Below, one piece after another: positions 37,915 through 48,127 of a DNA stretch of 64,000 bases. How positions within the stretch are numbered: position 1 is the stretch's first letter; the number at the start of each line of letters is the position of its first letter. The stretch covers positions 175,581-239,580 of the forward strand of contig NZ_AJYZ02000002.1 of NCBI RefSeq assembly GCF_000272045.2. Direction: 5' to 3'. The stretch is from Vibrio crassostreae 9ZC13 (GTDB lineage Bacteria; Pseudomonadota; Gammaproteobacteria; Enterobacterales; Vibrionaceae). The translations under genes and the position numbers were made by a program. The notes under the pieces are model-generated. The model ran no database searches. It saw only the letters and a program-made list of their open reading frames with translations, and was not told the DNA's origin.

Positions 37915-38880
37915 TTAAGCCGACATGTTCATTAATAGGTAACTTTGGTAGGCCACGAACGTCACAATTAACACGCCGCCTTCAATACGATTCACACTAC
38001 GAGATTTTCCTAGTGCCATCACAACAAGTAGTAGCGATACGCCTAGCATTACCCAGAAGTCACGACCCATAGCGAACTCGCTCAAGATCGAAGGGTTTAG
38101 GATGCCCGGGATACCCATAACAGCAAGGATGTTGAATACGTTTGAACCAATGATATTACCTACAGCCATATCATCTTCACCCTTCATAACGCCGGCTAGT
38201 GATGCTGCAAGTTCAGGAAGGCTAGTACCAACAGCAATGATGGTTAAACCAATGACAAGGTCGCTCATGCCGAAGAACTTCGCGATGATCACAGCGTTAT
38301 CTACCAGCATATCAGCAGCTAAAGGTAGGACGATTAGACCAATCACGACCCACATTGCAGCCTTAGGGTTACTTACGCCTTCAGGGATCTCTGATTCTTG
38401 CTCATCAAGGAAAGCATCGCCGTTCTTTTTCTCGCTGCGGCTGATTTGCAACATAGCAAACAAAAACGCGGCAAAAAGAACAAACAACAACACGCCTTCA
38501 TAGAAGCCTAAATGGTTATCCCACAATAGGGCGCCCGCTAGCAGAGTGACACCGATCATTAATGGTAGTTCACGACGAATCACGCCTGAGCTAATCGATA
38601 ACGGCTTGATAAGGGCTGTAATACCTAAAATCAGCGCGATGTTGGCGATGTTAGAGCCCAGTACGTTGCCTACAGCTGTATCTGTTTTGCCATCAAGGGC
38701 TGCTGTCGCAGAAACCATCATTTCAGGAGCCGAAGACCCCATTGCTAAGATCGTCATACCGATAACTAGTGGTGAAATACCGAAGTTGCGAGCAAGAGCA
38801 GCGGCACCGTAAACCAGCTTATCTGCACTCCACACCAAAAAACCTAGACCGATAATAAGAAACGCAATCGCTTCAAGCAT
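37915..38880 (-). CDS. Calcium/sodium antiporter, CaxA/YrbG family
   Basis: Inner-membrane cation/Ca2+ exchanger of 321 residues with two homologous halves and about ten membrane helices. The alpha-repeat motifs GSSAPEMMVS (first half) and GTSLPELAAS (second half) are intact, each with the metal-coordinating Glu. Equivalent to E. coli YrbG, which sits at the same place before kdsD. First gene of the large minus-strand run. Substrate by family. Confidence 0.92.
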   Translation of the reverse strand: MLEAIAFLIIGLGFLVWSADKLVYGAAALARNFGISPLVIGMTILAMGSSAPEMMVSATAALDGKTDTAVGNVLGSNIANIALILGITALIKPLSISSGVIRRELPLMIGVTLLAGALLWDNHLGFYEGVLLFVLFAAFLFAMLQISRSEKKNGDAFLDEQESEIPEGVSNPKAAMWVVIGLIVLPLAADMLVDNAVIIAKFFGMSDLVIGLTIIAVGTSLPELAASLAGVMKGEDDMAVGNIIGSNVFNILAVMGIPGILNPSILSEFAMGRDFWVMLGVSLLLVVMALGKSRSVNRIEGGVLIVTFVAYQSYLLMNMSA

Positions 38881-39144
38881 GATGATTCCTAAAAAATTAA
38901 TAAAAACGGAGAATTAACCGCTAATTTTGACCTGTTGCTAGATAAAAGGGAAGTCACTCGGCAAATTAATTACCAGTTAGCAGGCAAGAAAGAGAGATCA
39001 ATAGATAATTTCCTAATGCTTTCAAATCCCTGCATAGATTCCTGTTTAATATGAATTAATTGAACAGTGCTTTTAATTCTAAAGTAGACTCATTATTATT
39101 GCAGCCATAATTGGCGTTTTTTAAAGCAAGGAAACAACAAAAAT
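38881..39144. promoter_or_regulatory. Divergent promoter region, antiporter / mlaFEDCB
   Basis: 264 bp of AT-rich sequence without an open frame of note. It must contain the promoters of both the kds-lpt run and the mla operon. I see no operator clear enough to name. Confidence 0.35.
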
Positions 39145-39939
39145 ATGTTGAACACTGAGCTTGTGAAAGTTAAGAACCTCAGCTTCTCACGCGGTGACCG
39201 CGTTATCTTTGATGACATCAGTTTAGAGGTGCCTCAAGGCAAGATAACCGCCATCATGGGGCCGTCTGGGATCGGCAAAACGACTTTACTGCGTTTGATC
39301 GGTGGGCAACTGCCGCCAGATGAAGGCGAAGTTTGGTTTGATGGTGACAATATCCCTGCATTATCACGTCGAAAGCTATATCAAGCACGTAAGAAAATGA
39401 GCATGCTATTCCAATCGGGTGCGCTTTTTACGGATCTCAATGTCTTTGATAATGTGGCGTTTCCGCTGCGAGAGCACACTGAACTTAATGAAAAATTCAT
39501 TCGTACCATCGTATTACTTAAGCTTGAAGCGGTAGGATTACGTGGTGCTGCGCAATTGATGCCGAGTGAGTTGTCTGGCGGAATGGCTAGGCGTGCCGCA
39601 CTGGCGCGCGCAATCGCACTGGATCCAGAACTTATCATGTACGATGAGCCGTTTGTTGGCCAAGATCCCATCACCATGGGCGTATTGGTTGAATTGATAC
39701 GAAATCTCAATCAAGCCTTGGGCTTAACCTCGATTGTTGTTTCTCACGATGTGCCAGAGGTGATGAGTATTGCTGATTGGGTTTACCTCATGGCAGATAG
39801 CAAGATTATTGCCGCTGGAACACCTGATGAGTTGTACAACAATAGCGATCCGAGAGTGCAGCAATTTTTGCAAGGCGAAGCCGATGGTCCAGTACCATTT
39901 AGATTCCCTGCGAAGAGCTTAGAAAAGGATTTGTTTTAA
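39145..39939 (+). CDS. mlaF: Phospholipid ABC transporter ATP-binding protein MlaF
   Basis: Cytoplasmic ATPase of the Mla system, which moves phospholipids between the outer membrane outer leaflet and the inner membrane. The 264 residues include Walker [10 protein letters not shown] (residues 39-47), signature LSGGMARR and Walker [12 protein letters not shown]. One nucleotide before mlaE. First gene of mlaFEDCB, which continues into ibaG and murA. Confidence 0.95.
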   Translation: MLNTELVKVKNLSFSRGDRVIFDDISLEVPQGKITAIMGPSGIGKTTLLRLIGGQLPPDEGEVWFDGDNIPALSRRKLYQARKKMSMLFQSGALFTDLNVFDNVAFPLREHTELNEKFIRTIVLLKLEAVGLRGAAQLMPSELSGGMARRAALARAIALDPELIMYDEPFVGQDPITMGVLVELIRNLNQALGLTSIVVSHDVPEVMSIADWVYLMADSKIIAAGTPDELYNNSDPRVQQFLQGEADGPVPFRFPAKSLEKDLF

Positions 39940-39940
39940 T

Positions 39941-40720
39941 ATGATTGTTAAAACTATTGCGGGTGTCGGTAAGCGTACACTTGCGAGCTGTGAGTCATTT
40001 GGTCGAGCAAGCCTGATGTTATTTGGGGCTTTGTTTGGCATCCCGCGACTAAAAAACTTCCCCTTATTAGTAAAACAACTTTATAGCGTTGGCGTTCAGT
40101 CATTGGCTATTATTTTAGTTTCGGGTCTGTTTATCGGCATGGTGCTCAGCCTGCAGGGCTATGTCGTGTTAATTGACTACGGCGCTGAGGGAAACCTTGG
40201 TCAAATGGTCGCGCTTTCACTGTTGCGTGAGTTGGGGCCTGTGGTGACTGCGTTATTATTTGCAGGTCGAGCCGGTTCAGCACTCACGGCAGAGATTGGG
40301 TTAATGAAGGCAACAGAGCAGATCTCAAGCCTTGAGATGATGGCCGTTGACCCTCTTAAACGCATTATTGCACCACGTCTTTGGGCCGGGCTTATCTCAA
40401 TGCCATTGCTTGCTATGATTTTTATGGCGGTAGGTATTTGGGGCGGTCAACTGGTTGGTGTTGATTGGAAAGGCATTGATCACGGCAGTTTCTGGTCTGC
40501 GATGCAGTCTTCAGTAGAACTTGGCCGAGATATTGGTAACAGCATGATCAAATGTATGGTCTTCGCTATCACCGTAACTTGGATCGCACTTTTCAATGGT
40601 TATGACGCAGTACCGACTTCAGAAGGTATCAGTCAGGCAACCACACGCACTGTAGTGCACTCTTCTCTAGCGGTACTAGGGCTAGATTTTGTTCTTACCG
40701 CATTGATGTTTGGGAATTAA
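39941..40720 (+). CDS. mlaE: Phospholipid ABC transporter permease MlaE
   Basis: Inner-membrane permease of 259 residues with about five to six hydrophobic segments. It shows the MlaE family sequence [30 protein letters not shown] in part (LRELGPV and GRAGSA). Works with MlaF, MlaD and MlaB. The ATG is directly after the mlaF stop. Confidence 0.94.
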   Translation: MIVKTIAGVGKRTLASCESFGRASLMLFGALFGIPRLKNFPLLVKQLYSVGVQSLAIILVSGLFIGMVLSLQGYVVLIDYGAEGNLGQMVALSLLRELGPVVTALLFAGRAGSALTAEIGLMKATEQISSLEMMAVDPLKRIIAPRLWAGLISMPLLAMIFMAVGIWGGQLVGVDWKGIDHGSFWSAMQSSVELGRDIGNSMIKCMVFAITVTWIALFNGYDAVPTSEGISQATTRTVVHSSLAVLGLDFVLTALMFGN

Positions 40721-40722
40721 TC

Positions 40723-41214
40723 ATGCAACAAACTCGAAAATTAGAATTATGGGTCGGCACCTTTGTTATTGCCGGAATTTGCGCAATCTTAATCATGATC
40801 TTTCAAGTCGCTGACGTAAAAGGCATAGGTTCGAACCATACTTACAATCTAAAAGCGACCTTTGACAACATTGGCAGCCTAAAAGTTCGTTCTCCAGTGA
40901 AAGTGGGTGGCGTCGTTGTTGGACGAGTTAAAAGCATTGAGCTTGATACCGAGAGCTACCTTCCTGTCGTTGAACTGTCTATTGACGGGAAGTACTCACA
41001 ATTTCCAGATACCTCTAGTGCTCAAATTTTAACATCTGGCTTAATTGGTGAGCAGTACATTAGTCTGGTTCCAGGCTTCATTTTTGATGATGAAGAGATG
41101 TTGGTCGATGGTGATTCAATTGAAGACACTAAGTCAGCATTGGTACTAGAAGATTTGATTGGCCAAGTGTTGTATAGCGTTGGTGGTTCTAATGACAGCG
41201 AAGCTAAGGAATAA
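40723..41214 (+). CDS. mlaD: Phospholipid-binding MCE protein MlaD
   Basis: A 163-residue inner-membrane-anchored protein: one N-terminal membrane helix (about residues 8-28) and an MCE domain (about 38-117) including VRSPVKVGGVVVGRV. Hexameric MlaD forms the periplasmic ring that passes lipids between MlaC and the MlaE channel. Two nucleotides after mlaE. Confidence 0.94.
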   Translation: MQQTRKLELWVGTFVIAGICAILIMIFQVADVKGIGSNHTYNLKATFDNIGSLKVRSPVKVGGVVVGRVKSIELDTESYLPVVELSIDGKYSQFPDTSSAQILTSGLIGEQYISLVPGFIFDDEEMLVDGDSIEDTKSALVLEDLIGQVLYSVGGSNDSEAKE

Positions 41215-41218
41215 GATA

Positions 41219-41896
41219 ATGTTGAAAACTATTAGTTATTTAAAAGCTATTGGTTACTTGAAATCAATGTTTATGGCGGCAATGGCGTTGCTTATTTCTA
41301 CCCAAGCCTTTGCTGCAGAATCGATTGACCGTACTCAGCCTTACCAGATGATGACTCAAGTTGCCGAAGTGGCATTTGAGCGTTTGAAGAGTGAACAAGA
41401 CAACATCCACCAAGATCCAGAGTTATTGAAGGTCATCGTGGAAGAAGAGTTGATGCCTTATGTGAATGCACAATATGCAGCTCTTAAGTTACTTGGACCA
41501 AACTTGAAAGGCGCGGATAGAAAAGACGTGGGCGTGTTTATCGATTCATTCCGTAAATACCTTGTTTCTTCTTATGCCCAAGTGCTGACTCAATACACAG
41601 ATCAGACGATTGAATTTGGTCCAGAACCAAAAATCAAAGCGGATAGCCGCATTACCAGTATCAAGGTCGACATCATCGATACGCCGCGACCAAACATTAA
41701 GCTTGAATTTAAGCTTCGCAAAGACAAGAAATCTGGCGAGTGGAAAGCATTTGATATGGTTGCCGAAGGTATTAGCTTGTTGTCGAGCAAGCAATCGGAG
41801 TGGAATACTAAGATTCGTCAAGAAGGCATCTTACAAGTTGCAGACGAACTAGAGAAATTAGCCGCACAACCGATTCGTTTTGAGAGTAACAAATAA
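41219..41896 (+). CDS. mlaC: Periplasmic phospholipid-binding protein MlaC
   Basis: Soluble periplasmic lipid shuttle between the MlaA and MlaFEDB complexes. The start at 41219 (MLKTIS) gives 225 residues with a rather long signal region (cleavage near residue 36, after TQAFA), and it follows AAGGA by 7 nt. The longer frame to 41159 would overlap mlaD and adds unlikely sequence. A Tol_Tol_Ttg2-type domain covers the mature part. Confidence 0.92.
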   Translation: MLKTISYLKAIGYLKSMFMAAMALLISTQAFAAESIDRTQPYQMMTQVAEVAFERLKSEQDNIHQDPELLKVIVEEELMPYVNAQYAALKLLGPNLKGADRKDVGVFIDSFRKYLVSSYAQVLTQYTDQTIEFGPEPKIKADSRITSIKVDIIDTPRPNIKLEFKLRKDKKSGEWKAFDMVAEGISLLSSKQSEWNTKIRQEGILQVADELEKLAAQPIRFESNK

Positions 41897-42204
41897 TGAG
41901 CCATTCTCAATGGCAAGCGCTAAGCTCTAAAGAGTATCAACTGTTCGGTGATTTAGACCGAGACAGTGTCCCTGCAATCTGGCGTATATTGGAAAAGTGG
42001 CAAACGACGGAATCGAGCGTTGAAATTGACCTTAGCCATATAAATCGAGTCGATTCAGCAGGAATGGTGATGCTAATTCACTTATTAGAGCATGCAAAAA
42101 ATCAAAACTGTCATATAATGCTCAGTTTCGTGCCAGAACAATTACGAACGTTGTTCCAATTGAGCAATATCCAGCCAATGATGGCAGAACACATAAAAAA
42201 TTAG
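41896..42204 (+). CDS. mlaB: STAS-domain protein MlaB
   Basis: A 102-residue cytoplasmic STAS-domain protein that binds MlaF and supports its ATPase activity. The region [20 protein letters not shown] contains the conserved Ser/Thr of STAS domains (Ser in DSAG). The ATG overlaps the mlaC stop by one base. Confidence 0.92.
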   Translation: MSHSQWQALSSKEYQLFGDLDRDSVPAIWRILEKWQTTESSVEIDLSHINRVDSAGMVMLIHLLEHAKNQNCHIMLSFVPEQLRTLFQLSNIQPMMAEHIKN

Positions 42205-42217
42205 GCAGGAGCTATTT

Positions 42218-43746
<1,529 letters not shown>

Positions 43747-43786
43747 CCTAGGTTAGTGGATTCATGAATCAGTAAGATGAAAACAT

Positions 43787-43816
43787 AAAAGTCGGAACCT
43801 TGGTTTCGGCTTTTTT
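43787..43816 (+). terminator. Terminator after murA
   Basis: AAAGTCGGAACC pairs with GGTTTCGGCTTT (two G-U pairs) and is followed by a T run of six. Confidence 0.85.
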
Positions 43817-43898
43817 ATAGTTGTATTTACCGCGAGTAAATCTATTGCTCATTTTTGCGCGAATAGATGAATCAACTTGGCGGTCGGTGAGGAACAAA

Positions 43899-44624
43899 AT
43901 GATAGCAATATTACGTATTTTCGCAGTGGCGATATTTGCGATTCTTATGTTTGTATTTGGTTGTGGTTACTGCCTATTAAGTCCACGCAACCCGAAACAC
44001 GTATTTACCTTTGGCCGTTATTTCGGTCGCATGTCGAAGATCTTCGGCATGAAGTTAGAGCTTCGCATCCCAGAAGATGCCTACTCTCGCGGCCAACATG
44101 TTTATGTGGCGAACCACCAAAACAGCTGGGATCTATTCACGATTTCATCAGCGGTAACGCCAAAAGTGGTAACTGTTGGTAAGAAAAGCCTAGTGTGGAT
44201 GCCTCTATTTGGTCAGCTTTACTGGTTGACGGGTAACATCCTAATTGACCGTGCTAACCGTAGCAAAGCGGTAGGTACGATTGATCAGGTCGTGACGAGT
44301 CTAAAAGAGAGCGATGTTTCAGTTTGGATGTTCCCTGAAGGCACTCGTTCTCGTGGCCGTGGTCTGCTGCCATTCAAAACAGGTGCATTCCATGCTGCGA
44401 TTGGTGCTGGCTTGCCTATCATCCCTATCGTGTGTAGCTCAACCGGTGGCGTGAAGCTAAACCGTTGGAACAATGGTCACGTGATTGTTGAAATGCTGCC
44501 ACCAATCAGCACTGAAGGCTACGACAAGTCTAATGTTCGTGAACTGGCTAACCTAGCTCGTGAGCAGATGGCTGCGAAACTTGAAGAGTTAGACAAAGAA
44601 GTGGTTGAGCTTAATAAAAAGTAA
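43899..44624 (+). CDS. 1-acyl-sn-glycerol-3-phosphate acyltransferase (PlsC family)
   Basis: Acylates lysophosphatidic acid to phosphatidic acid in the inner membrane. The 241-residue protein has an N-terminal membrane helix (about residues 5-27), the catalytic NHQNSWD (HX4D) block and the FPEGTRSRG substrate motif. The start at 43899 follows TGAGGAAC and begins a membrane-targeting sequence; the frame extends 26 codons further without a ribosome-binding site. Vibrio genomes carry several PlsC-like proteins, so the exact symbol is left open. Confidence 0.9.
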   Translation: MIAILRIFAVAIFAILMFVFGCGYCLLSPRNPKHVFTFGRYFGRMSKIFGMKLELRIPEDAYSRGQHVYVANHQNSWDLFTISSAVTPKVVTVGKKSLVWMPLFGQLYWLTGNILIDRANRSKAVGTIDQVVTSLKESDVSVWMFPEGTRSRGRGLLPFKTGAFHAAIGAGLPIIPIVCSSTGGVKLNRWNNGHVIVEMLPPISTEGYDKSNVRELANLAREQMAAKLEELDKEVVELNKK

Positions 44625-44650
44625 TTATCTAAGCGAAACGATGAACAATA

Positions 44651-44680
44651 AAAAAGGTTGCCAACGGGGCAACCTTTTTT
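44651..44680. terminator. Bidirectional terminator, plsC-type gene / ridA
   Basis: AAAAAGGTTGCC and GGCAACCTTTTT pair around a short loop between two convergent genes. Confidence 0.88.
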
Positions 44681-44748
44681 GTATCTAATAAACACTCAGC
44701 ATTACGCTAAGTCGTTTATCCGAAGGTGTTTAATCTAGAGATTAAAAG

Positions 44749-45138
44749 CTATTTGCGAACCGCAATAGCTTCGATCTCGATACCTACATCTTTTGGTAGA
44801 CGAGCTACTTCAACACATGAACGTGCAGGGTAGTTTGCAACGCCGTGCTCATCGAAGAATTTGCCGTAAACCTCGTTTACTGTGCCGAAGTCGTTTAGGT
44901 CTTTAACGAATACCGTTAGTTTTACGATGTCTTTTACAGTCAGGCCTGAAGCTTCAACAACCGCTTGAACGTTGTCTAGAGATTGGCGAGCTTGCTCTGC
45001 GATATCAGCAGATACTTCACCAGTTGCTGGGTTTACTGGGATTTGACCAGAAGTCAGTACCATGTTGCCAAGGTCAACGCCTTGTACGTATGGGCCGATT
45101 GCAGCTGGAGCAGATTCTGTGTGAAGTACTTTAGTCAT
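44749..45138 (-). CDS. ridA: Reactive intermediate/imine deaminase RidA
   Basis: Hydrolyses reactive enamine/imine intermediates released by PLP enzymes such as threonine dehydratase. The 129-residue protein has the family segments GPYVQGVDLGNMVLTSGQIP, NVQAVVEASG and ARSCVEVARLPKDV, with the substrate-binding Arg in RSCVEV. Downstream of pyrBI on the same strand, the same order as in other vibrios and enterobacteria. Confidence 0.95.
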   Translation of the reverse strand: MTKVLHTESAPAAIGPYVQGVDLGNMVLTSGQIPVNPATGEVSADIAEQARQSLDNVQAVVEASGLTVKDIVKLTVFVKDLNDFGTVNEVYGKFFDEHGVANYPARSCVEVARLPKDVGIEIEAIAVRK

Positions 45139-45211
45139 TGGTTTATTCCATCAGTTATTAGATAAAAATCAATTTTCAGTGTGCCTTCAAACTTTGGATA
45201 GGTAAAGCGCA

Positions 45212-45237
45212 AAATACCCCGCACAGGCGAGGTATTT
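45212..45237 (-). terminator. Probable terminator of pyrBI
   Basis: On the minus strand AAATACCTCGC pairs with GCGGGGTATTT around a 4-nt loop and is followed by TTTTG; lies 38 nt after pyrI. Confidence 0.65.
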
Positions 45238-45274
45238 GATAGTTTTTACATTCGGTCTGCTTTGCCGTATGACG

Positions 45275-45736
45275 TTATCTTTCTGTTACGATCTCGCGAG
45301 AGAAGACTTTTTCGCAATACTTACACTTCAATCGAATATCTTCTTTCTTTTCAAAGATCTTAAAGCTACTTTCAACCGGTTCATTGTGAGTAATACAGTT
45401 GGTGTTTGGACACTCGAACACATCGTTGATTTGCTCAGGAAGTTCTAGTGGTAGTTTCTTAACCACTTCGTAATCTTCGATTTGATTCACTGTTGCGTGA
45501 GGCGCATAAAGTGCCAGCTTGCTCGCCTGTTCTTCTGTGATAAACACATTCTCAATCTTGAGCAGGTCTTTTCCGCCTAGTGCAGAAGACGGTAGATTCA
45601 GGCCAATCGTCACGCGCTGATGAGAATTGTGCATGTCGAACAGTTTTAGAACCTTGATCCCGATATTGGCTGGGATATGGTCGATAACAGTACCGTTTCT
45701 GATTGCTTCAACTTTTAATTGAGTCTCTTTAGACAT
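45275..45736 (-). CDS. pyrI: Aspartate carbamoyltransferase regulatory chain PyrI
   Basis: Allosteric subunit of aspartate transcarbamylase, binding CTP and ATP. The 153-residue protein has an N-terminal nucleotide-binding domain and a C-terminal zinc domain with four cysteines in the spacing CPNTNC ... CKYC. Follows pyrB by 12 nt; length matches E. coli PyrI. Confidence 0.97.
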   Translation of the reverse strand: MSKETQLKVEAIRNGTVIDHIPANIGIKVLKLFDMHNSHQRVTIGLNLPSSALGGKDLLKIENVFITEEQASKLALYAPHATVNQIEDYEVVKKLPLELPEQINDVFECPNTNCITHNEPVESSFKIFEKKEDIRLKCKYCEKVFSREIVTER

Positions 45737-45748
45737 TATATCTCTCCT

Positions 45749-46678
45749 CTACAGCGTTTCGTTAAGAACAAGGGCTAGCAATGCTTCACGGGCGTAAACA
45801 CCATTCTCTGCTTGCTGGAAGTAGTAAGCGTAAGGTGTTTTATCGACATCGACAGTAATTTCATCAACGCGAGGAAGAGGGTGCAGAACCTTCAGGTTAT
45901 CGCGTGCATTTTCCAGCATCGAAGCGGTCAGGATGTATGCGGATTTTATGTGCGCGTATTCTGACTCATCGAAGCGCTCTTTTTGAACTCGAGTCATGTA
46001 CAAGACATCGAGCTCAGGAATCACATCTTCCATGTCCGTCAATAGTTGGTACTTGATGCCCGCTTCATCAAGCTCTTCGCAAATGTAGTCTGGCATCGCT
46101 AGTGCTTCTGGAGCCACGAAGTAGAAACAGATGTTGTCGAATTTTGCTAGTGCTTGAGTCAACGAGTGAACCGTACGGCCGTACTTAAGGTCACCAACGA
46201 ATGCAACGTTTAGGTTGTCGAGGCGGCCTTGTGTCTCAGCTATAGAGAATAGGTCTAATAACGTTTGTGTTGGGTGTTGGTTTGCGCCGTCACCTGCGTT
46301 AATAACAGGAACACCGTTTGAGAACTCAGAAGCCAGACGCGCTGCGCCTTCTTGAGGGTGACGCATCACGTAAGCGTCAACGTATGAAGAGATAACCTGT
46401 ACCGAGTCCGCTAGCGTTTCGCCTTTCTTTGCCAAAGAAGTGTTACCACCACTGTCGAAACCAATCACATCACCACCGATGCGTTGAATCGCAGTTTCAA
46501 AAGAGAGACGAGTTCGCGTAGAAGGTTCGAAGAAGCAGCTGGCAACAACTTTGTTCTTGATGAGTTCTGGGTTTGGCTCAGCCTTTAGCTGACCTGCCGT
46601 TTGAACAATTAATTCTAGCTCTTCACGAGAAAGCTCTGGAATTGAGATGATGTGCTTTTGATAGAGCGAGTTCGCCAT
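45749..46678 (-). CDS. pyrB: Aspartate carbamoyltransferase catalytic chain PyrB
   Basis: Forms carbamoyl aspartate, the first committed step of pyrimidine synthesis. The 309-residue protein has the carbamoyl-phosphate motif [18 protein letters not shown] and the aspartate-binding LPRVDEI. The start at MANSLYQ (46678) is chosen because GGGGAAG precedes it and its length equals that of other PyrB proteins; a GTG five codons upstream is possible but poor. Expression is under the attenuator directly upstream. Confidence 0.96.
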   Translation of the reverse strand: MANSLYQKHIISIPELSREELELIVQTAGQLKAEPNPELIKNKVVASCFFEPSTRTRLSFETAIQRIGGDVIGFDSGGNTSLAKKGETLADSVQVISSYVDAYVMRHPQEGAARLASEFSNGVPVINAGDGANQHPTQTLLDLFSIAETQGRLDNLNVAFVGDLKYGRTVHSLTQALAKFDNICFYFVAPEALAMPDYICEELDEAGIKYQLLTDMEDVIPELDVLYMTRVQKERFDESEYAHIKSAYILTASMLENARDNLKVLHPLPRVDEITVDVDKTPYAYYFQQAENGVYAREALLALVLNETL

Positions 46679-46710
46679 GATCTTCTTCCCCACAATAATG
46701 TATTGGCCAT

Positions 46711-46738
46711 AAAAAAGCCCCCCATAATGGGAGGCTTT
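46711..46738 (-). terminator. pyrBI attenuator (intrinsic terminator in the leader)
   Basis: On the minus strand AAAGCCTCCC pairs over 10 bp with GGGGGGCTTT (one G-U) around ATTAT, followed by six T. It lies 33 nt before the pyrB start. The leader-peptide stop codon overlaps its left foot, so a ribosome reaching that codon would block the hairpin, the known mechanism for pyrBI. Confidence 0.93.
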
Positions 46739-46871
46739 AAAAAAGTGCTGAAAAGCAGAATAGACGGCCTGGTAAGCATCTTAGCTTACGAGCAATATTT
46801 GGTGTTTTCACAATATTACTATGTGTTTTCACAATATCATTATGTTTTATCACAACATTGCTTGGCGTCAT
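46737..46871 (-). CDS. pyrL: pyrBI leader peptide PyrL (44 residues)
   Basis: A 44-codon frame starting ATG at 46871 after GAGAG and ending TAA at the foot of the attenuator. The last codons (LFCFSALF) are read from a U-rich tract, TTCTGCTTTTCAGCACTTTTTT in part, where RNA polymerase would pause when UTP is low. Residues 5-24 contain a threefold repeat ([20 protein letters not shown]). The peptide sequence does not resemble E. coli PyrL, but length, position and U-rich end match. Peptide probably has no function of its own. Confidence 0.85.
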   Translation of the reverse strand: MTPSNVVIKHNDIVKTHSNIVKTPNIARKLRCLPGRLFCFSALF

Positions 46872-46900
46872 TTTCACTACTCTCAGACAAATTGCCGAGA

Positions 46901-46928
46901 ATTATACGCTTTCAATTTGTGAGCGCAA
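46901..46928 (-). promoter_or_regulatory. pyrBI promoter
   Basis: Minus-strand TTGCGC (46923-46928), 16-bp spacer, TATAAT (46901-46906). The sequence after the -10 (TCTCGGCAATTTG) resembles the E. coli pyrBI start region. Confidence 0.8.
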
Positions 46929-46965
46929 GCGATTACATCAAGCTTTTGTTTACTTTCATTATTGT

Positions 46966-47970
46966 CTATTGACCAAGCGTCGCGACCATCACCGCCTTGA
47001 TGGTGTGCATGCGATTTTCCGCTTCATCAAATACAATCGAGTAGTCAGATTCAAACACTTCGTCAGTCACTTCCAAGCCGTTCATTCCATACTTGTCAGA
47101 GACTTGCTGACCAATCACAGTTTCATTGTTGTGGAAAGCGGGTAGGCAGTGCATGAATTTCACTTGAGGATTGCCAGTGAGCTTAATGACATCCATATTC
47201 ACTTGGTATGGTTTCATTACCGCCACACGTTCGTCCCAAGCTTCAGGGGCTTCGCCCATCGAAACCCAAACATCGGTGTATAGGTAATCACAACCTTTCA
47301 CGCCTTCAGCAACGTCTTCAGTTAACGTGATTTTTGCGCCAGTGTTTTGCGCAATGGTTTGGCACTCTTCAACAAGCTGCTCTTCTGGCCAGAATGCTTT
47401 AGGCGCGACAAGGCGAATATCCATGCCCATCTTCGCGGCTCCGACTAACAGAGAGTTACCCATGTTATTGCGTGCATCGCCTAGATAAGCAAAGCTGATT
47501 TGGTGTAGATGCTTCCCGCGGCCATGCTCAAGCATAGTGAGGAAATCAGCCAAAATCTGAGTAGGGTGGAACTCATCGGTTAAGCCATTCCAAACCGGCA
47601 CGCCCGCATAAGCGCCTAAGTCTTCAACGATACTTTGGCCAAAGCCACGATATTCAATGCCATCGTACATGCGTCCCAATACACGCGCCGTATCTTTCAT
47701 TGATTCTTTTTGACCAATCTGAGAACCAGAAGGGCCAAGGTAAGAGACTTGAGCACCTTGATCAAAGGCGGCCACTTCAAACGCACATCGTGTTCGAGTT
47801 GATGCTTTCTCGAAGATCAAAGCAATGTTTTTGCCGTTGAGTTTCTTCTGCTCAGTGCCTGCATACTTAGCTTTTTTTAGGTCAGCAGACAGGTCGAGTA
47901 AAAACTGAATCTCTTTAGGAGTAAAGTCGAGAAGTTTTAGAAAGTTACGATTGCGAAGATTAAAGGCCAT
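46966..47970 (-). CDS. argF: Ornithine carbamoyltransferase
   Basis: Interconverts ornithine plus carbamoyl phosphate and citrulline plus phosphate. The 334 residues include [21 protein letters not shown] and [10 protein letters not shown]. The N-terminus [10 protein letters not shown] and [10 protein letters not shown] look more like catabolic ArcB proteins than E. coli ArgF, while adjacency to pyrB is typical of vibrio argF. With arcA just upstream on the same strand it could serve in arginine breakdown, biosynthesis or both. The symbol follows common vibrio usage. Confidence 0.93.
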   Translation of the reverse strand: MAFNLRNRNFLKLLDFTPKEIQFLLDLSADLKKAKYAGTEQKKLNGKNIALIFEKASTRTRCAFEVAAFDQGAQVSYLGPSGSQIGQKESMKDTARVLGRMYDGIEYRGFGQSIVEDLGAYAGVPVWNGLTDEFHPTQILADFLTMLEHGRGKHLHQISFAYLGDARNNMGNSLLVGAAKMGMDIRLVAPKAFWPEEQLVEECQTIAQNTGAKITLTEDVAEGVKGCDYLYTDVWVSMGEAPEAWDERVAVMKPYQVNMDVIKLTGNPQVKFMHCLPAFHNNETVIGQQVSDKYGMNGLEVTDEVFESDYSIVFDEAENRMHTIKAVMVATLGQ

Positions 47971-48032
47971 CTCTCGCTCCTTGCGTATATAGAATCAATG
48001 AAGAACTTAGTTAAACATAAAGATGCTATATT

Positions 48033-48050
48033 TGTGAATATTTATTTTAT
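48033..48050 (-). promoter_or_regulatory. Candidate ARG box (ArgR site) upstream of argF
   Basis: TGAATATTTATTTT (48035-48048) matches the left half and core of the ArgR consensus TGAATWWWWATTCA; the right half is imperfect. It lies 63-80 nt upstream of the argF start, in the arcA-argF gap. Confidence 0.5.
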
Positions 48051-48127
48051 TAATTTGATAAAAAAGGCCAGTAAATGAATACTGGCCTAGATAAGACTAT
48101 TGAGTCTGTTTGACTGAGCTCTTTGAC

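Noticed and set aside
46652..47145. Two plus-strand frames opposite the pyr leader and argF end
   Set aside because: Antisense shadows created by the AT-rich repeat leader; no supporting signals.
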